The notes: generated by a model not told the origin, from the sequence alone. A stretch of DNA of 64,000 nt from an uncultured Commensalibacter sp. (GCA_945266285.1 CALYOP010000008.1:1-64000); one strand, 5' to 3'. Numbered from the stretch's first letter, positions 47,184-60,997 are shown. Translations and numbers: made by a program.

Positions 47184-47222
47184 TAAAATTCTCCAAATAG
47201 AATTTATAAAAAAATCAAATAC

Positions 47223-48161
47223 TTAGTTAACTAAAATGGTTCTTTTTTTACGCAAAGATTCAAAATCAGCATCAGCATGATAAGATGAACGCGTCAATGG
47301 CGAAGCACTCACTTGTAAAAAACCTTTGCTACGCGCCATAGCAGCAAAATCTTCAAATTCTTCAGGTGTAATATAACGTTGAACTTTTGCATGTTTGGGT
47401 GTGGGCTGCAAATATTGCCCCATTGTCAAAAAATCAACCTGCGCACAACGCAAATCATCCATAACCTGACCTACTTCTTCGCGGCTTTCACCCAGCCCAA
47501 GCATTAAACCTGATTTTGTAAAAACGCCAGCATATAATTGTTTTATTTCATAAAGTAATTTTAAAGATTGAAAATATCGTGCACCAGGTCGAATGGATGG
47601 ATATAACCGCGGAACCGTTTCAAGATTATGGTTAAACACATCGGGCCGAGCTTTGGCAATAATTTCGGGAGCACCAATTTTTCTTAAAAAATCAGGCGTT
47701 AAGACCTCAATTGTTGCGGTAGAAGATGCTCGAATTGCTTCAATAACCCGTGCAAAATGACTAGCGCCACCATCATGAAGATCATCCCGATCAACAGAAG
47801 TGATAACAATATGACGCAACCCCATTTTTTTCGTTAAATTTGCGATTTTTTGAGGTTCTTCTTCATCTAATATCTGAGGTTTCCCCGTAGCAACATTACA
47901 AAAAGCACAAGCCCGGGTACAAATATCTCCCATAATCATAACCGTTGCATGACGCTGAGACCAACACTCCCCGATATTTGGACATGCTGCTTCCGAACAT
48001 ACAGTTGTAAGTTTATGCGTATCTAAAAGGCTTTTGGTTTCTTCATATGTTTTATTATGTGTGACTTTTACCCGGATCCAATCTGGTTTTGGTAATTTCT
48101 CTTTTTCCAGAACATCCTGGTTTCCATTTTTATGATGAATGACCAAACGCCTGACACTCAT
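47223..48161 (-). CDS. lipA: Lipoyl synthase
   Basis: A radical SAM enzyme that inserts two sulfurs into octanoyl chains on lipoyl domains. [12 protein letters not shown] holds the auxiliary cluster cysteines, [15 protein letters not shown] the SAM-cluster CxxxCxxC, and the C-terminal SSYHADAD the last serine ligand. 312 residues is full length. In many relatives it follows the pyruvate dehydrogenase genes; here it follows trpC, and no pdh gene is in the window. Confidence 0.96.
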   Translation of the reverse strand: MSVRRLVIHHKNGNQDVLEKEKLPKPDWIRVKVTHNKTYEETKSLLDTHKLTTVCSEAACPNIGECWSQRHATVMIMGDICTRACAFCNVATGKPQILDEEEPQKIANLTKKMGLRHIVITSVDRDDLHDGGASHFARVIEAIRASSTATIEVLTPDFLRKIGAPEIIAKARPDVFNHNLETVPRLYPSIRPGARYFQSLKLLYEIKQLYAGVFTKSGLMLGLGESREEVGQVMDDLRCAQVDFLTMGQYLQPTPKHAKVQRYITPEEFEDFAAMARSKGFLQVSASPLTRSSYHADADFESLRKKRTILVN

Positions 48162-48215
48162 GGTTAGATTTTCCTTACTAAGATAATACTATCTTATAAC
48201 CATAATCGTTCAGAG

Positions 48216-49067
48216 CTAAATTTCTAACAATTTTCTGGCAGCAACACCTGCATTTTCTTGTGATAAAAGACTATGCCCAACTAAAATTGCACTTGCACCT
48301 ACTGAAATAACTTTTTGAACATCACTTGCCGTTTGAAGACCACTTTCCGAAACAATGATTCGATCAGGAGGAACCAATGGTGCAAGTGCTTCAGTAACTG
48401 CGATATCTGTTTTTAAAGTTTTTAAGTCACGATTATTGATGCCAATAAGCACTGAATCAAGCGCTAACGCACGATTTAATTCTTTTTCATTATGGATTTC
48501 GACTAACACATCCATTCCAAGACAACGTGACAGTTCAAGCAGTTCAGCAGCTTTATGATCTTCCAACATCGCCATAATCAGCAAAATACAATCTGCCTCA
48601 ATAATCCGGCTTTCATAAACTTGCCAAGGGTCAAGGATAAAATCTTTACGTAATACGGGTAATGAACAAGCACTTCGGGCAATGCTTAAATCTTCGTTAT
48701 TTCCATAAAAATAAGCCGGTTCCGTTAAAACAGAAAGGCAGGTAGCACCAGCATTTTCATATTGAACCGCAATCATGGCTGGATCGTAATTAGGACGAAT
48801 AATACCCGCCGATGGAGAGGCCTTTTTACATTCTGCAATTAAACCAATTTCTTTTGCCGCTGTTTTTTCCTTAATTGCTTGGCCAAAACCTCGAGTAGGT
48901 GTTTTTTTGGCTTTTGCTTCTTCCATAATTTCTTTCAGCGGTTTAATGCTGGCACGTTTGGTCACTTCGGCTCGTGTTCGTGCGCATATTTCCTCTAAAA
49001 TATTTTTAGAAGTGGTCTCAGATGATTGAGAATCTGAATTAGATTTATTTGTTAACATATCGTTCAT
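48216..49067 (-). CDS. trpC: Indole-3-glycerol phosphate synthase
   Basis: Ring-closing TIM-barrel enzyme of tryptophan synthesis, about 283 residues. LIAECKKASPSAGIIR carries the N-terminal phosphate-binding and catalytic lysine region, VLRKDFILDPWQV the second catalytic Lys, GINNRDLKTL and SESGLQTASDVQ the barrel end. It has a hydrophilic N-terminal extension of about 30 residues before the usual start. I begin at the ATG seven bases after trpD; earlier starts would overlap trpD. Confidence 0.94.
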   Translation of the reverse strand: MNDMLTNKSNSDSQSSETTSKNILEEICARTRAEVTKRASIKPLKEIMEEAKAKKTPTRGFGQAIKEKTAAKEIGLIAECKKASPSAGIIRPNYDPAMIAVQYENAGATCLSVLTEPAYFYGNNEDLSIARSACSLPVLRKDFILDPWQVYESRIIEADCILLIMAMLEDHKAAELLELSRCLGMDVLVEIHNEKELNRALALDSVLIGINNRDLKTLKTDIAVTEALAPLVPPDRIIVSESGLQTASDVQKVISVGASAILVGHSLLSQENAGVAARKLLEI

Positions 49068-49074
49068 AACACTA

Positions 49075-50172
49075 TTATCTGATATAATCGGTGGATACGG
49101 CCAGTTTCCTGGCATTTTGTAAAGCAGCCATTGCTGCCCCATTATCTAAAACTTCTGCCGCTCTGGCCGACAGATCACGTAATTTTAAAGGATCAATTTG
49201 CAGGCGATCATTCAATAACTGCCCATAACCTGAGATATGTAATGCAACAGCACTGTTAAGCAATACGGTATCACGATAAGCACCATGTTGACCATTTAAT
49301 AATGCAAGTAATGCTTTGGCATTATTTTCAGAATCTCCACCGGCAATAGCGGATAGTGGATAAGATTTAAACCCTGCTGTTTCAATTTGTTGCATTGATA
49401 AATTGAGTTTTAAAATCTGATTATCTTCTAGAGCAATAATCGTCGTTGGCCCGGCCAAAGTGATTTCATCTACTCCTTGCTGGTCCGTTTCGCCTTCAAT
49501 TTTACCATTAATTGCCCATACGCGTTTTGAACCTAAATGCGACAACACGGTAACCATTGGTTCTAACCAATGATCATCAAAAACCCCGATCAATTGACGC
49601 TTAACACAAGCGGGATTGGCCAAAGGCCCAAGAATATTAAATATCGTTCTAAACCCTAATTGTTTTCGAACATTATTTACGGTCTGCAAAGCAGGATGGT
49701 GAATAAAAGCTGGCAAGAACGCTAGATTTTGCGTTTCTAAATTTTTTTGCAGTATTTTGACATCTGTTTCTGGCGGTATTCCTAGAGCGGTTAAAACATC
49801 AATGCCGCCCGTTTTTGAAGATTGCGCACGATTGCCATGCTTGGCTACGGGAACGCCTAACGCTGCTAAAACAAAACTAACCGCAGTCGAAATATTGAGC
49901 GTACTATGCCCATCTCCACCCGTTCCACAGACATCAATCGTATGATCACTTTGAGATTGAACAGGTATCATCATATTGCGCATGGCAAGTACCGCACCTT
50001 CAACCTCTTCAATTTGCCAATAGCGCATGCGCAATGCCATTAACAATGCGGCAATTTGAATTTCTGATACTCTACCTGATAAAATACTGGTAAAAAGCGC
50101 AAAAGATTCTTCGCAAGTAAGAATCTTGCCAAAGGCAATCTCATTTAAAACCGTAGAAAGATTATCAAACAA
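49075..50172 (-). CDS. trpD: Anthranilate phosphoribosyltransferase
   Basis: Transfers phosphoribose from PRPP to anthranilate. DVCGTGGDGHSTLNIST is the PRPP loop, KHGNRAQSSKTGGIDVL the anthranilate site, and FRTIFNILGPLANPA the second signature. 365 residues is within the family range. It lies 20 bases after trpG. Confidence 0.95.
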   Translation of the reverse strand: MFDNLSTVLNEIAFGKILTCEESFALFTSILSGRVSEIQIAALLMALRMRYWQIEEVEGAVLAMRNMMIPVQSQSDHTIDVCGTGGDGHSTLNISTAVSFVLAALGVPVAKHGNRAQSSKTGGIDVLTALGIPPETDVKILQKNLETQNLAFLPAFIHHPALQTVNNVRKQLGFRTIFNILGPLANPACVKRQLIGVFDDHWLEPMVTVLSHLGSKRVWAINGKIEGETDQQGVDEITLAGPTTIIALEDNQILKLNLSMQQIETAGFKSYPLSAIAGGDSENNAKALLALLNGQHGAYRDTVLLNSAVALHISGYGQLLNDRLQIDPLKLRDLSARAAEVLDNGAAMAALQNARKLAVSTDYIR

Positions 50173-50192
50173 ATTTATAACCTAAAATAAAA

Positions 50193-50789
50193 TTAAACCG
50201 CTGTAAGCGGATGATTGTTCCATATTCTTGCTTGTGTCATAAAATTATTTAAGATGTCATGACCATGATCCGAAGCAATACTTTCAGGATGGAATTGAAC
50301 ACCATAAACGGGCAAGCTTTTATGTTGTATTGCCATAATGATCCCATCTTCTGTAAAAGCTGTTGGTTGCAAACATTCAGGCAAGCTATCTTTTTCAACA
50401 ATTAACGAATGATAACGTGTAACTTTTAATGGATTGGGAATATTTTCAAAAATTCCGTCCTCTTGATGTTGAATTAAAGAAACTTTTCCATGAATAGGTT
50501 TGTCTTTTATAACTTTGCCACCAAAAACCTGCCCAATTGCTTGATGTCCCAAGCATACTCCCAAAATGGGTTTGATGGATGCAGCAGCTTTTATCAATTC
50601 ACAACAAATTCCGGCATCATTAGGAGTACATGGGCCAGGAGAAAGAACGATTGCTTCAGCATCAATAGCCATTGCTTCAGCTACAGAAAGCGTATCATTC
50701 CGATGAACGATGCTTTCTATTCCTAAGTCACCAAAATACTGAACAAGATTAAAGGTAAAACTATCATAATTATCAATGACTAAAATCAT
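50193..50789 (-). CDS. trpG: Anthranilate synthase glutaminase component
   Basis: A class I glutaminase, 198 residues. NYDSFTFNLVQYFG is at the N-terminus, the nucleophile Cys lies in PILGVCLGHQAIG, and the catalytic His-Glu is in VQFHPESIAS. It provides ammonia to TrpE and may also serve aminodeoxychorismate synthesis, since no separate pabA is seen here. It starts about 100 bases after trpE. Confidence 0.93.
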   Translation of the reverse strand: MILVIDNYDSFTFNLVQYFGDLGIESIVHRNDTLSVAEAMAIDAEAIVLSPGPCTPNDAGICCELIKAAASIKPILGVCLGHQAIGQVFGGKVIKDKPIHGKVSLIQHQEDGIFENIPNPLKVTRYHSLIVEKDSLPECLQPTAFTEDGIIMAIQHKSLPVYGVQFHPESIASDHGHDILNNFMTQARIWNNHPLTAV

Positions 50790-50855
50790 TTTTGCACAAT
50801 ATCCATTAGGTCAGCATTTTTCATTAATTACAGAGATAGGAAAATAAATTGAATA

Positions 50856-50889
50856 AAACAACGTTATTGTTATAAATTCTTTATAACGT
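50856..50889 (-). terminator. Weak hairpin between trpE and trpG
   Basis: On the minus strand AACGTTAT and ATAACGTT form an 8-bp stem, directly after the trpE stop and followed by GTTTTATT. It is AT-rich and has a long loop. It may cause partial termination that lowers trpGDC relative to trpE. Confidence 0.4.
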
Positions 50890-52395
50890 TTAACTCTTAT
50901 TCAATACGAACATATTCGCCTCTTCGGCCGCACGAAACAAAGCACGCGCTTTCTGTCGAGTTTCTTCGTATTCTGCTTCTGGATTACTATCAGCAACAAC
51001 GCCACAGCCTGCCTGAACGTACATTTTGCCATTTTTAAGCAAGGCTGTCCGTAAGCCAATACAAGTATCCATACTGCCATCAGCCCCAAAATAACCGATA
51101 CATCCGGCATAAGTAGCTCTACGTGTCGGTTCAACTTCATCAAGGATTTCCATCGCCCTGATCTTGGGTGCTCCCGTAAGCGTTCCTGCTGGAAAACCAG
51201 CAATTAAGGCATCTAGTGCTGTCATACCTTTACGCAGCATTCCTTCAACATTTGAAGAAATATGCATGACATGACTAAAACGTTCAATAACAAACTGCTC
51301 GGTTAATTTTACGCTTCCTATATCGCAGACACGTCCGACATCATTGCGTCCTAAATCAATCAACATTAAATGCTCAGCACGCTCTTTTTCATCAGCCAAT
51401 AATTCTTTTTCCAGCTGGATATCTTCTTCGGGGCTATTTCCTCGGCGACGTGTTCCAGCCAAAGGTCGAACCGTCATCTTTCTATCACGTAAACGCACCA
51501 AAATTTCAGGTGAAGATCCTACAAGGGCAAATTGATCCAGTTGCAAACAAAATAAAAAAGGTGCCGGATTAATCCGACGTAATGATCGATATAAAGCTAC
51601 TGCTGGTAAGGTAAAAGGAATTGAGAAACGTTGACTTGGAACAATTTGAAATGCATCTCCAGCGTAGATATATTCCTTTAATTTTAAAACAATATCCTCA
51701 AAAGCCTTTTTGGAAAGTGTAGATGTCGGTTCAGATGCCGTTGAGTGTGACGTTTGAATACCAAACGAATTTGGCAAAGGCACAGAAACGTTTAAAGCTT
51801 CTTTTGCTTTAATTAGCAGTCTTTCGGCAGCTTCAAAAGCTTTGGAGGTTTTTTCTCTTATAGGAGCAGCAAAGATCAACTCATCACGGATCGTATCAAA
51901 AATCGCAAATAACGAAGGACGAATCATAACTCCTTCAGGCAGATCCAAATCATTCGGCGGTGGGTTGGGAAGGTTTTCCATCTGGCGAACCATGTCATAA
52001 CCCAAATAACCATATATCCCACCAACCATAGGTGGTAAATGACTGGGCATATCCATCTGACTATCGGCAATTAATGCTCTAAGCGAGTCCAATGGTTTTT
52101 GATCTGATTTCTGAAAATTATCAGGATTCTCCTGAGGATTGGTGTTCATATAAACAATACCATGAGAACACTTCCATATAATATCAGGCAATAATCCTAT
52201 AATTGAATAACGCCCTCTACTTTCGCCCCCTTCTACACTTTCAAGAAGGAATATATTCTTTGGATTTTCGCCCGCTAAAGACAAGAATCTTAAATACACA
52301 CCTACAGGTGTCATCAAATCGGCAGATACAATACTATAAAGAACCGTTTTCTCTTGGTTCATTTGAAATAAATTAGACACAACACCTTTTTCCAT
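50890..52395 (-). CDS. trpE: Anthranilate synthase component I
   Basis: Converts chorismate and ammonia to anthranilate, 501 residues. The feedback-site motif LLES is near residue 52, with RGRYSIIGL. The chorismate-binding domain carries IVPSQRFSIPF, RPLAGTRRRG, DLGRNDVGRV, HVMHISSNVEG, FPAGTLTGAPK and YAGCIGYFG. It starts 12 bases after ppiD. The first few codons are uncertain because no ribosome binding site fits the ATG well. I see no Trp-rich leader peptide. Confidence 0.95.
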   Translation of the reverse strand: MEKGVVSNLFQMNQEKTVLYSIVSADLMTPVGVYLRFLSLAGENPKNIFLLESVEGGESRGRYSIIGLLPDIIWKCSHGIVYMNTNPQENPDNFQKSDQKPLDSLRALIADSQMDMPSHLPPMVGGIYGYLGYDMVRQMENLPNPPPNDLDLPEGVMIRPSLFAIFDTIRDELIFAAPIREKTSKAFEAAERLLIKAKEALNVSVPLPNSFGIQTSHSTASEPTSTLSKKAFEDIVLKLKEYIYAGDAFQIVPSQRFSIPFTLPAVALYRSLRRINPAPFLFCLQLDQFALVGSSPEILVRLRDRKMTVRPLAGTRRRGNSPEEDIQLEKELLADEKERAEHLMLIDLGRNDVGRVCDIGSVKLTEQFVIERFSHVMHISSNVEGMLRKGMTALDALIAGFPAGTLTGAPKIRAMEILDEVEPTRRATYAGCIGYFGADGSMDTCIGLRTALLKNGKMYVQAGCGVVADSNPEAEYEETRQKARALFRAAEEANMFVLNKS

Positions 52396-52407
52396 ATAGC
52401 AACGTAA

Positions 52408-54324
52408 TTAATTATCTTGTTTAAGCATCATATCTAAAATTTTCTGGTTTATCTGGACTTTTTGACTGTTCTGCAAAAATGCAATGTAACTTTGCACAAT
52501 ATCATCCTGCATCATAACCGTCAGATTGTCCTTAAGCGTTTGATATTCAGTCGATTGATTTTTTGAATCCGGTTGTGATGCTTTAATCAATTTTGCAACG
52601 ATAAATCCATTCGGAGATTCCACCATGGTGCTTTTTCCAATGGTCATATTAAAACTTGCTTCCATCAAATTAGGAGGCAAATCTTTAGATAATTGTGCCC
52701 GAGAAAAATCCGAACTAATGGTTACGGGGTATTCGGCTGATGTTTGTTTAAGAACAGGGTTTTGATCATTCTTTGCGTTCAGATAAAGTTGCGTAGCAAC
52801 TTGGTTTGCTTGACGATAAATATTTTCGCTTTGCCAATTTTTTAAAACGATATTCTTTGCTTCTTCGAATTTTTTTATCCGTTCTGGAGTAATATCTTCA
52901 ACGGTAAAAGCATAATACATACCGTCTGTTCCTTGGATAAGTCGGGGGGGAAGTCCCTTTCCTGTTGAAAAGAATTTAATCAACACATCTTTTCGCATTT
53001 GTCCTTGGATGGGTAATAATGCATCTTCGCCTTTTTCAGTTAACCCATTCATATCCAAGTTTCCTTCGATGACAGACGCACCAATGTCACCTGGAACATG
53101 ATCCAAACCTATACCTCCGGCTAATATATCCTGTAATTTACGGATACGTTCCCCCATAAGCTGCATTGCTTGCTCTGAGGCGATCTTGATTCGTAAATCT
53201 GATTTAGCATCTTCAAAACGAATATGATGAGCAGCTTTTATTTTTTTGACCTGATAAACAACCCAATTATTAAATGACTTTTTGGGTCCTACAACTTGTC
53301 CAGCAGAAGATGTAAAAATTTCCTTCTCTAAATCAGGCAAAGGTAAATCACTCTGCCGAATATTAGGCATATCAACAACGGCATTATCTTTACCAAAATC
53401 CGATTGTATCGAAGACCATGAAGCACCACTTCTCCATGTTGCTGCGATTTTTTCAGCTTCTTTCTGATCTTTGGAGGTAATAATCCGAATATCTCGAGTT
53501 TCAGGCGTGTTATATGGCGAATTAATCAAGCCAGCCTGAGCATCATAATAATGATGCAATTGATCATTAGAAATATCAATTGTCCGTGCCACAGTCTGCG
53601 GAGAAAGGATAACCATTCTTACTCGGCGGTATTCCGGTGCTTTAAATTCCCACAAATGATTTTGATAATAACGCTCTAAAACCGCATTATCAGGTGTTTT
53701 TTCTGCTTTAAAATGACTGAATGGTACTGTGATATAAGCTAGGGTTCTGGTCTGATAACTAAAATCAAACTGTTTTTTTACTACCTGTTCTGATGCAACC
53801 AACCCTTTTTGCAAAGGGTATATTGATGCTTGAGCAGCTAAAAGATCACGAATTGTGTTTAGGAATTGAGCTTCAGAAATGTTATTATTTCGCAATGCCT
53901 GATTTAACATATAACGGTCAAATTTCCCGTTTTTCTGAAAATCTGGCATCGAAAACACAACATCACGAACGATTTTATCAGGAGTGAGAATTCCATGATA
54001 ATGCGCATAATTTGTTATCAAATTCTGATTGATCATCACTTGCAGATTCTGTTTGACAAAATCTTGGCGCATAATATTCGGCATCTGGGATGGATCGGTA
54101 TAGCCATTTTGCATAGCAAATTGCTGTAGACCGTTCTTAACGACGTTACTCAATTCATCAGGCGAGATTCTTTTATCTCCAACCTTTGCAATAGCCGTAT
54201 CACGCATGCTCATAGCACTGATGATATCGCCTATTCCCCAACTGATAAAAACGACAAAGACACTTCCAACAACAATCCATCCTACCCAGGAATTAACCAG
54301 CATACGCCTTAAAGAAGTCAACAT
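52408..54324 (-). CDS. Periplasmic folding chaperone PpiD-like (SurA N-terminal, parvulin domain)
   Basis: An inner-membrane-anchored periplasmic protein of about 638 residues. One N-terminal membrane helix (about 9-38) is followed by a SurA_N-type chaperone region with TAIAKVGDKRISPDEL and a parvulin PPIase-like domain around residues 255-370 (TRDIRIITSKDQ ... WSSIQSDFG). It ends with a second SurA-like helical part. PpiD homologues help outer-membrane and secreted proteins fold near the Sec translocon. The ATG at 54324 is preferred over a TTG six codons earlier. It is upstream of trpE, the common alphaproteobacterial linkage. Confidence 0.9.
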   Translation of the reverse strand: MLTSLRRMLVNSWVGWIVVGSVFVVFISWGIGDIISAMSMRDTAIAKVGDKRISPDELSNVVKNGLQQFAMQNGYTDPSQMPNIMRQDFVKQNLQVMINQNLITNYAHYHGILTPDKIVRDVVFSMPDFQKNGKFDRYMLNQALRNNNISEAQFLNTIRDLLAAQASIYPLQKGLVASEQVVKKQFDFSYQTRTLAYITVPFSHFKAEKTPDNAVLERYYQNHLWEFKAPEYRRVRMVILSPQTVARTIDISNDQLHHYYDAQAGLINSPYNTPETRDIRIITSKDQKEAEKIAATWRSGASWSSIQSDFGKDNAVVDMPNIRQSDLPLPDLEKEIFTSSAGQVVGPKKSFNNWVVYQVKKIKAAHHIRFEDAKSDLRIKIASEQAMQLMGERIRKLQDILAGGIGLDHVPGDIGASVIEGNLDMNGLTEKGEDALLPIQGQMRKDVLIKFFSTGKGLPPRLIQGTDGMYYAFTVEDITPERIKKFEEAKNIVLKNWQSENIYRQANQVATQLYLNAKNDQNPVLKQTSAEYPVTISSDFSRAQLSKDLPPNLMEASFNMTIGKSTMVESPNGFIVAKLIKASQPDSKNQSTEYQTLKDNLTVMMQDDIVQSYIAFLQNSQKVQINQKILDMMLKQDN

Positions 54325-54577
54325 TCGATATAACCTGAACAAAATAATTTAATGATCTTAAAAATGCTTGTACCATAAAAGGCTCAAGCCGTCTGTAGGT
54401 TTGAGTAAATAAATAGTTTTGCCTAATCCATATAATGCATGATTCGTTCGATTTTCACGTAAAGTTGTTACCAATACCGTAATATCTCCCTTAAATAGTT
54501 ATGTATGATGCAGCCCACATTCGCACAATATGCAAATAAACAGATATCATAGGATCTGAATTCAAGGAGATAAGGTG

Positions 54578-55333
54578 ATGGCAACGCCGATCATTGTCGG
54601 AAATTGGAAAATGCATGGTTTAACATCAGAAGCAAATGAAATTGTTTCAGAGCTTTTGAATTATTCGAATAACCATGAAATTCAAATTAAAACTGTTCTT
54701 TGTCCACCTTTTACGCAAATTGCTGCTTTAAAAGAAAAAATCAAAGGAAGCCCTTTTCTTTTAGGGGCTCAAGATTGCCACCCATCTCCTCAAGGTGCGC
54801 ATACGGGTGATATTTCTGCACCTATGCTTAAAGATGTGGGTGCAGATTATGTCTTGCTTGGGCATTCCGAACGTCGTCGCGATCATTATGAAACTGATGA
54901 ATTGATTTGTGAAAAAGCAATCGCAGCCCAAAATTCGAATCTGGTTCCCATAGTTTGTATTGGGGAAACCAAAGAAGAAAGAGCAGCAAAAGACCATAAA
55001 TTTGTAATGGGTATTCAAATTAAAGGGTCCTTACCTCAGGATTTTAATGGTTTTGTTGCATATGAACCGATATGGGCCATCGGCACCGGTGTATCAGCCC
55101 AAAAACATGAAATTGCTGAAATTATTGAATTTATTCGTGAAGAATTAACGGAGCAATTTGGAGAACGGGGTAAAAAAATTCCTATTTTATATGGAGGATC
55201 CGTTAAACCCAGCAATATCCGAGAGATTCTAGAGATCGAAGAACTAGGAGGCGTATTGGTAGGAAGTGTAAGTATTATGCCTAAAGATTTTTTACAATTG
55301 CTTGAAATCGCACATGATTTTATATCTACCTAA
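54578..55333 (+). CDS. tpiA: Triosephosphate isomerase
   Basis: Glycolytic interconversion of dihydroxyacetone phosphate and glyceraldehyde-3-phosphate. Catalytic residues are seen in GNWKMHG (Lys), LLGHSERR (His) and AYEPIWAIGTG (Glu with loop 6), with GGSVKPSN as the phosphate-binding loop. It is 251 residues from the ATG at 54578, seven bases after AAGGAGA; a GTG one codon earlier is less well placed. Confidence 0.96.
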   Translation: MATPIIVGNWKMHGLTSEANEIVSELLNYSNNHEIQIKTVLCPPFTQIAALKEKIKGSPFLLGAQDCHPSPQGAHTGDISAPMLKDVGADYVLLGHSERRRDHYETDELICEKAIAAQNSNLVPIVCIGETKEERAAKDHKFVMGIQIKGSLPQDFNGFVAYEPIWAIGTGVSAQKHEIAEIIEFIREELTEQFGERGKKIPILYGGSVKPSNIREILEIEELGGVLVGSVSIMPKDFLQLLEIAHDFIST

Positions 55334-55371
55334 AATAATTTATTCATGTGTAAGTTAAGGTAAAGACATAA

Positions 55372-55680
55372 ATGATGACTATCCTATTGATTTTACACCT
55401 TTTAGTCACCCTTGGACTCATTGGTGTCGTGCTGATTCAACGCAGTGAAGGCGGTGGTTTGGGAATCGGTTCCAGCCAGGGTATGGGTGCTTTTATGACA
55501 GGACGTGGTACAGCAAACCTGTTAACACGTACGACCGCGATTCTTGCTGCAGTTTTCATGGCACTATGTTTGGTGATGGCTATAATGAACAAAGGCAATT
55601 CAAGCAAAACGAACGATTTGCTTTCTAACCCCCCTCCTCCAACGCAACAATTACCGGCTCAACCCACTTCTTCAAAATAA
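55372..55680 (+). CDS. secG: Preprotein translocase subunit SecG
   Basis: A 102-residue two-helix membrane protein of the SecYEG channel. The first membrane segment (about 2-20) is followed by the conserved QRSEGGGLGIGSSQGMG and LTRTTAILAAVFMALCL, then a Pro/Gln-rich cytoplasmic tail. It sits between tpiA and pyrG, the standard alphaproteobacterial order. Confidence 0.94.
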   Translation: MMTILLILHLLVTLGLIGVVLIQRSEGGGLGIGSSQGMGAFMTGRGTANLLTRTTAILAAVFMALCLVMAIMNKGNSSKTNDLLSNPPPPTQQLPAQPTSSK

Positions 55681-55735
55681 TTTGCAATCGCTGCATTCTA
55701 TTACTTTTCAAGATTAACGAGGCCATGTAAGATGA

Positions 55736-58183
<2,448 letters not shown>

Positions 58184-58209
<26 letters not shown>

Positions 58210-58660
58210 GACTTAGGAAAAATTCCACTTCCAAAGTTATAACCCAACGTAAAGCCAGATAGCCTGAAGGTGTTTCCCCCAAGCGCTGTGCTTTACGTTC
58301 AAAAAACAACACCATAATAAAACTGAACATTAGTAAAAAAATACTGGCTAAAGCATGTTGATTAGCAGTCAGCATCAAAGCTATCCATCCCAAAATGCCT
58401 GGGAGAATACTTAAAAATAAACGCCAGTTTTCAAAAGAATTCATAGCGCGTGCAGGAAGAATAATGGATTGTTGCATACCCAATCCCCAATGTATTCCGC
58501 CTGGAAATGCAAGCATCAAAGCACCATAGCTAACCAAAGCAATCCATACAAAGCTACCCGGATGAATAGAAAAACTAAAAATAATACCTAATGACAAAAT
58601 AATTAATGGTATTGGTGAACAAAGCCCCAACAGAATTGATAAAAGGGACATACGCCTCAT
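58184..58660 (-). CDS. DUF3429 domain-containing membrane protein
   Basis: A 158-residue integral membrane protein with five hydrophobic segments. The conserved YGALMLAFPGGIHWGLGM is the DUF3429 hallmark; function is unknown. I start at 58660, where AAGGAG lies seven bases upstream, rather than at an ATG 23 codons earlier. Its last codons overlap kdsA on the opposite strand. Confidence 0.83.
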
Positions 58661-58874
58661 AAAACTTCTCCTTGGATTATTCACGAAAAATTGTATATTT
58701 AAATGTAATCGTATTAAAAACGATTGCAACTTCGTTGAATTTATAACCTAAAAATATTCAACATCAGTTTATTAAGAAAAACCTTTTTAAAATTAGCTTC
58801 TTCTAAACGATAGATTTAATAATATGTGTTATATTTCACTTCTTAGATTGAATGCGTTTTTAAAGAAATGCTAA

Positions 58875-60182
<1,308 letters not shown>

Positions 60183-60221
60183 TTAATATTCTTGTTCTGA
60201 TTGCAAAATATTGCAATAAAT

Positions 60222-60244
60222 ATTAGCTTTGTTACAAAGCTAAT
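60222..60244 (+). other. Hairpin between eno and divIC
   Basis: ATTAGCTTTG and CAAAGCTAAT form a perfect 10-bp stem with the 3-base loop TTA. No T-tract follows and the divIC ribosome binding site comes right after. It may stabilise the eno message or tune read-through into divIC. Confidence 0.45.
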
Positions 60245-60262
60245 ATAAAGGGAGAGGAATTA

Positions 60263-60592
60263 ATGCGCATTGTTAGAGCAATTAAGCGAGCAATCAAAGC
60301 AACGATTCCCCCCTTATTCTTTCTTGCTTTATCTGGATATTTTATCTGGAACACCTTAAATGGTGATCATGGCCTTCGCAGTTTTCATGCGCAGAAAAAA
60401 TTATTAGTTGAGGCACAAACTTCACAACAAAATGCCATATCAGAGCAGAATGCCTGGTCTAGACGTCTTCAAGGTTTAAAAGAAAATAGTCTTGAAGCCG
60501 ATTTATTAGATGAACGCAGCAGAACCATGCTAAATACAGCACAAGATAACGAAATCGTTGTTCCTTATGCTGCGAACGATCATTTATATTAA
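60263..60592 (+). CDS. FtsB/DivIC-type septum formation initiator
   Basis: A 109-residue bitopic membrane protein. One helix (about 15-31) is followed by GDHGLRSFHAQKKLL and a predicted coiled coil (about 40-85), the layout of the FtsB/DivIC divisome component. A GGGAGAGG site precedes the ATG. Linkage with eno is conserved widely. In many Alphaproteobacteria pyruvate dehydrogenase genes follow; here rpmG does, on the other strand. Confidence 0.88.
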   Translation: MRIVRAIKRAIKATIPPLFFLALSGYFIWNTLNGDHGLRSFHAQKKLLVEAQTSQQNAISEQNAWSRRLQGLKENSLEADLLDERSRTMLNTAQDNEIVVPYAANDHLY

Positions 60593-60607
60593 GTAGCGAT
60601 ATAAAAA

Positions 60608-60635
60608 AAGCCAGGTTACATTATGCACCTGACTT
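60608..60635. terminator. Bidirectional terminator between divIC and rpmG
   Basis: AAGCCAGGT and ACCTGACTT form a 9-bp stem with one mismatch and a 10-base loop. A T-rich run follows on the plus strand and a run of seven T on the minus strand. Confidence 0.7.
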
Positions 60636-60660
60636 CTTTATATTCTTGATATCAAGAAAA

Positions 60661-60828
60661 TTATTTGATTTTTGCTTCACGAAAAACAACATGTTTGCGC
60701 ACAACAGGATCATATTTTTTTAATTCCATTTTACCGGTTTGCGCTCTAGCATTTTTCTTAGTTACATAGAAAAAGCCTGTTTCTGCGGTAGAAAGAAGCT
60801 TAATCTGAATTGTATTGCTTTTAGCCAT
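60661..60828 (-). CDS. rpmG: Ribosomal protein bL33
   Basis: A 55-residue ribosomal protein. The start [20 protein letters not shown], then the conserved [20 protein letters not shown] and a basic C-terminus are typical. The family's zinc cysteines are absent, as in the Cys-minus form of proteobacteria. The frame extends upstream, but GAGGAAATA before this ATG and the family N-terminus fix the start. Confidence 0.96.
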   Translation of the reverse strand: MAKSNTIQIKLLSTAETGFFYVTKKNARAQTGKMELKKYDPVVRKHVVFREAKIK

Positions 60829-60997
60829 TATTTCCTCGTCATAACTGGATCGTATTATTCTATAGATGTTAAACGAATAACATATTATTTTAGACACTAG
60901 TTAATGCGCATATTTTACGCTCAGGTCAAGTTTTTCTTTTTATATTAAGCGTCTTAAAGAATAATATAATGTATTATGTTTAATATTCCATAAAGAA

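Noticed and set aside
52396-54574. Tryptophan attenuator with a leader peptide
   Set aside because: trpE follows ppiD by 12 bases, and no short Trp-rich open frame precedes it or ppiD.
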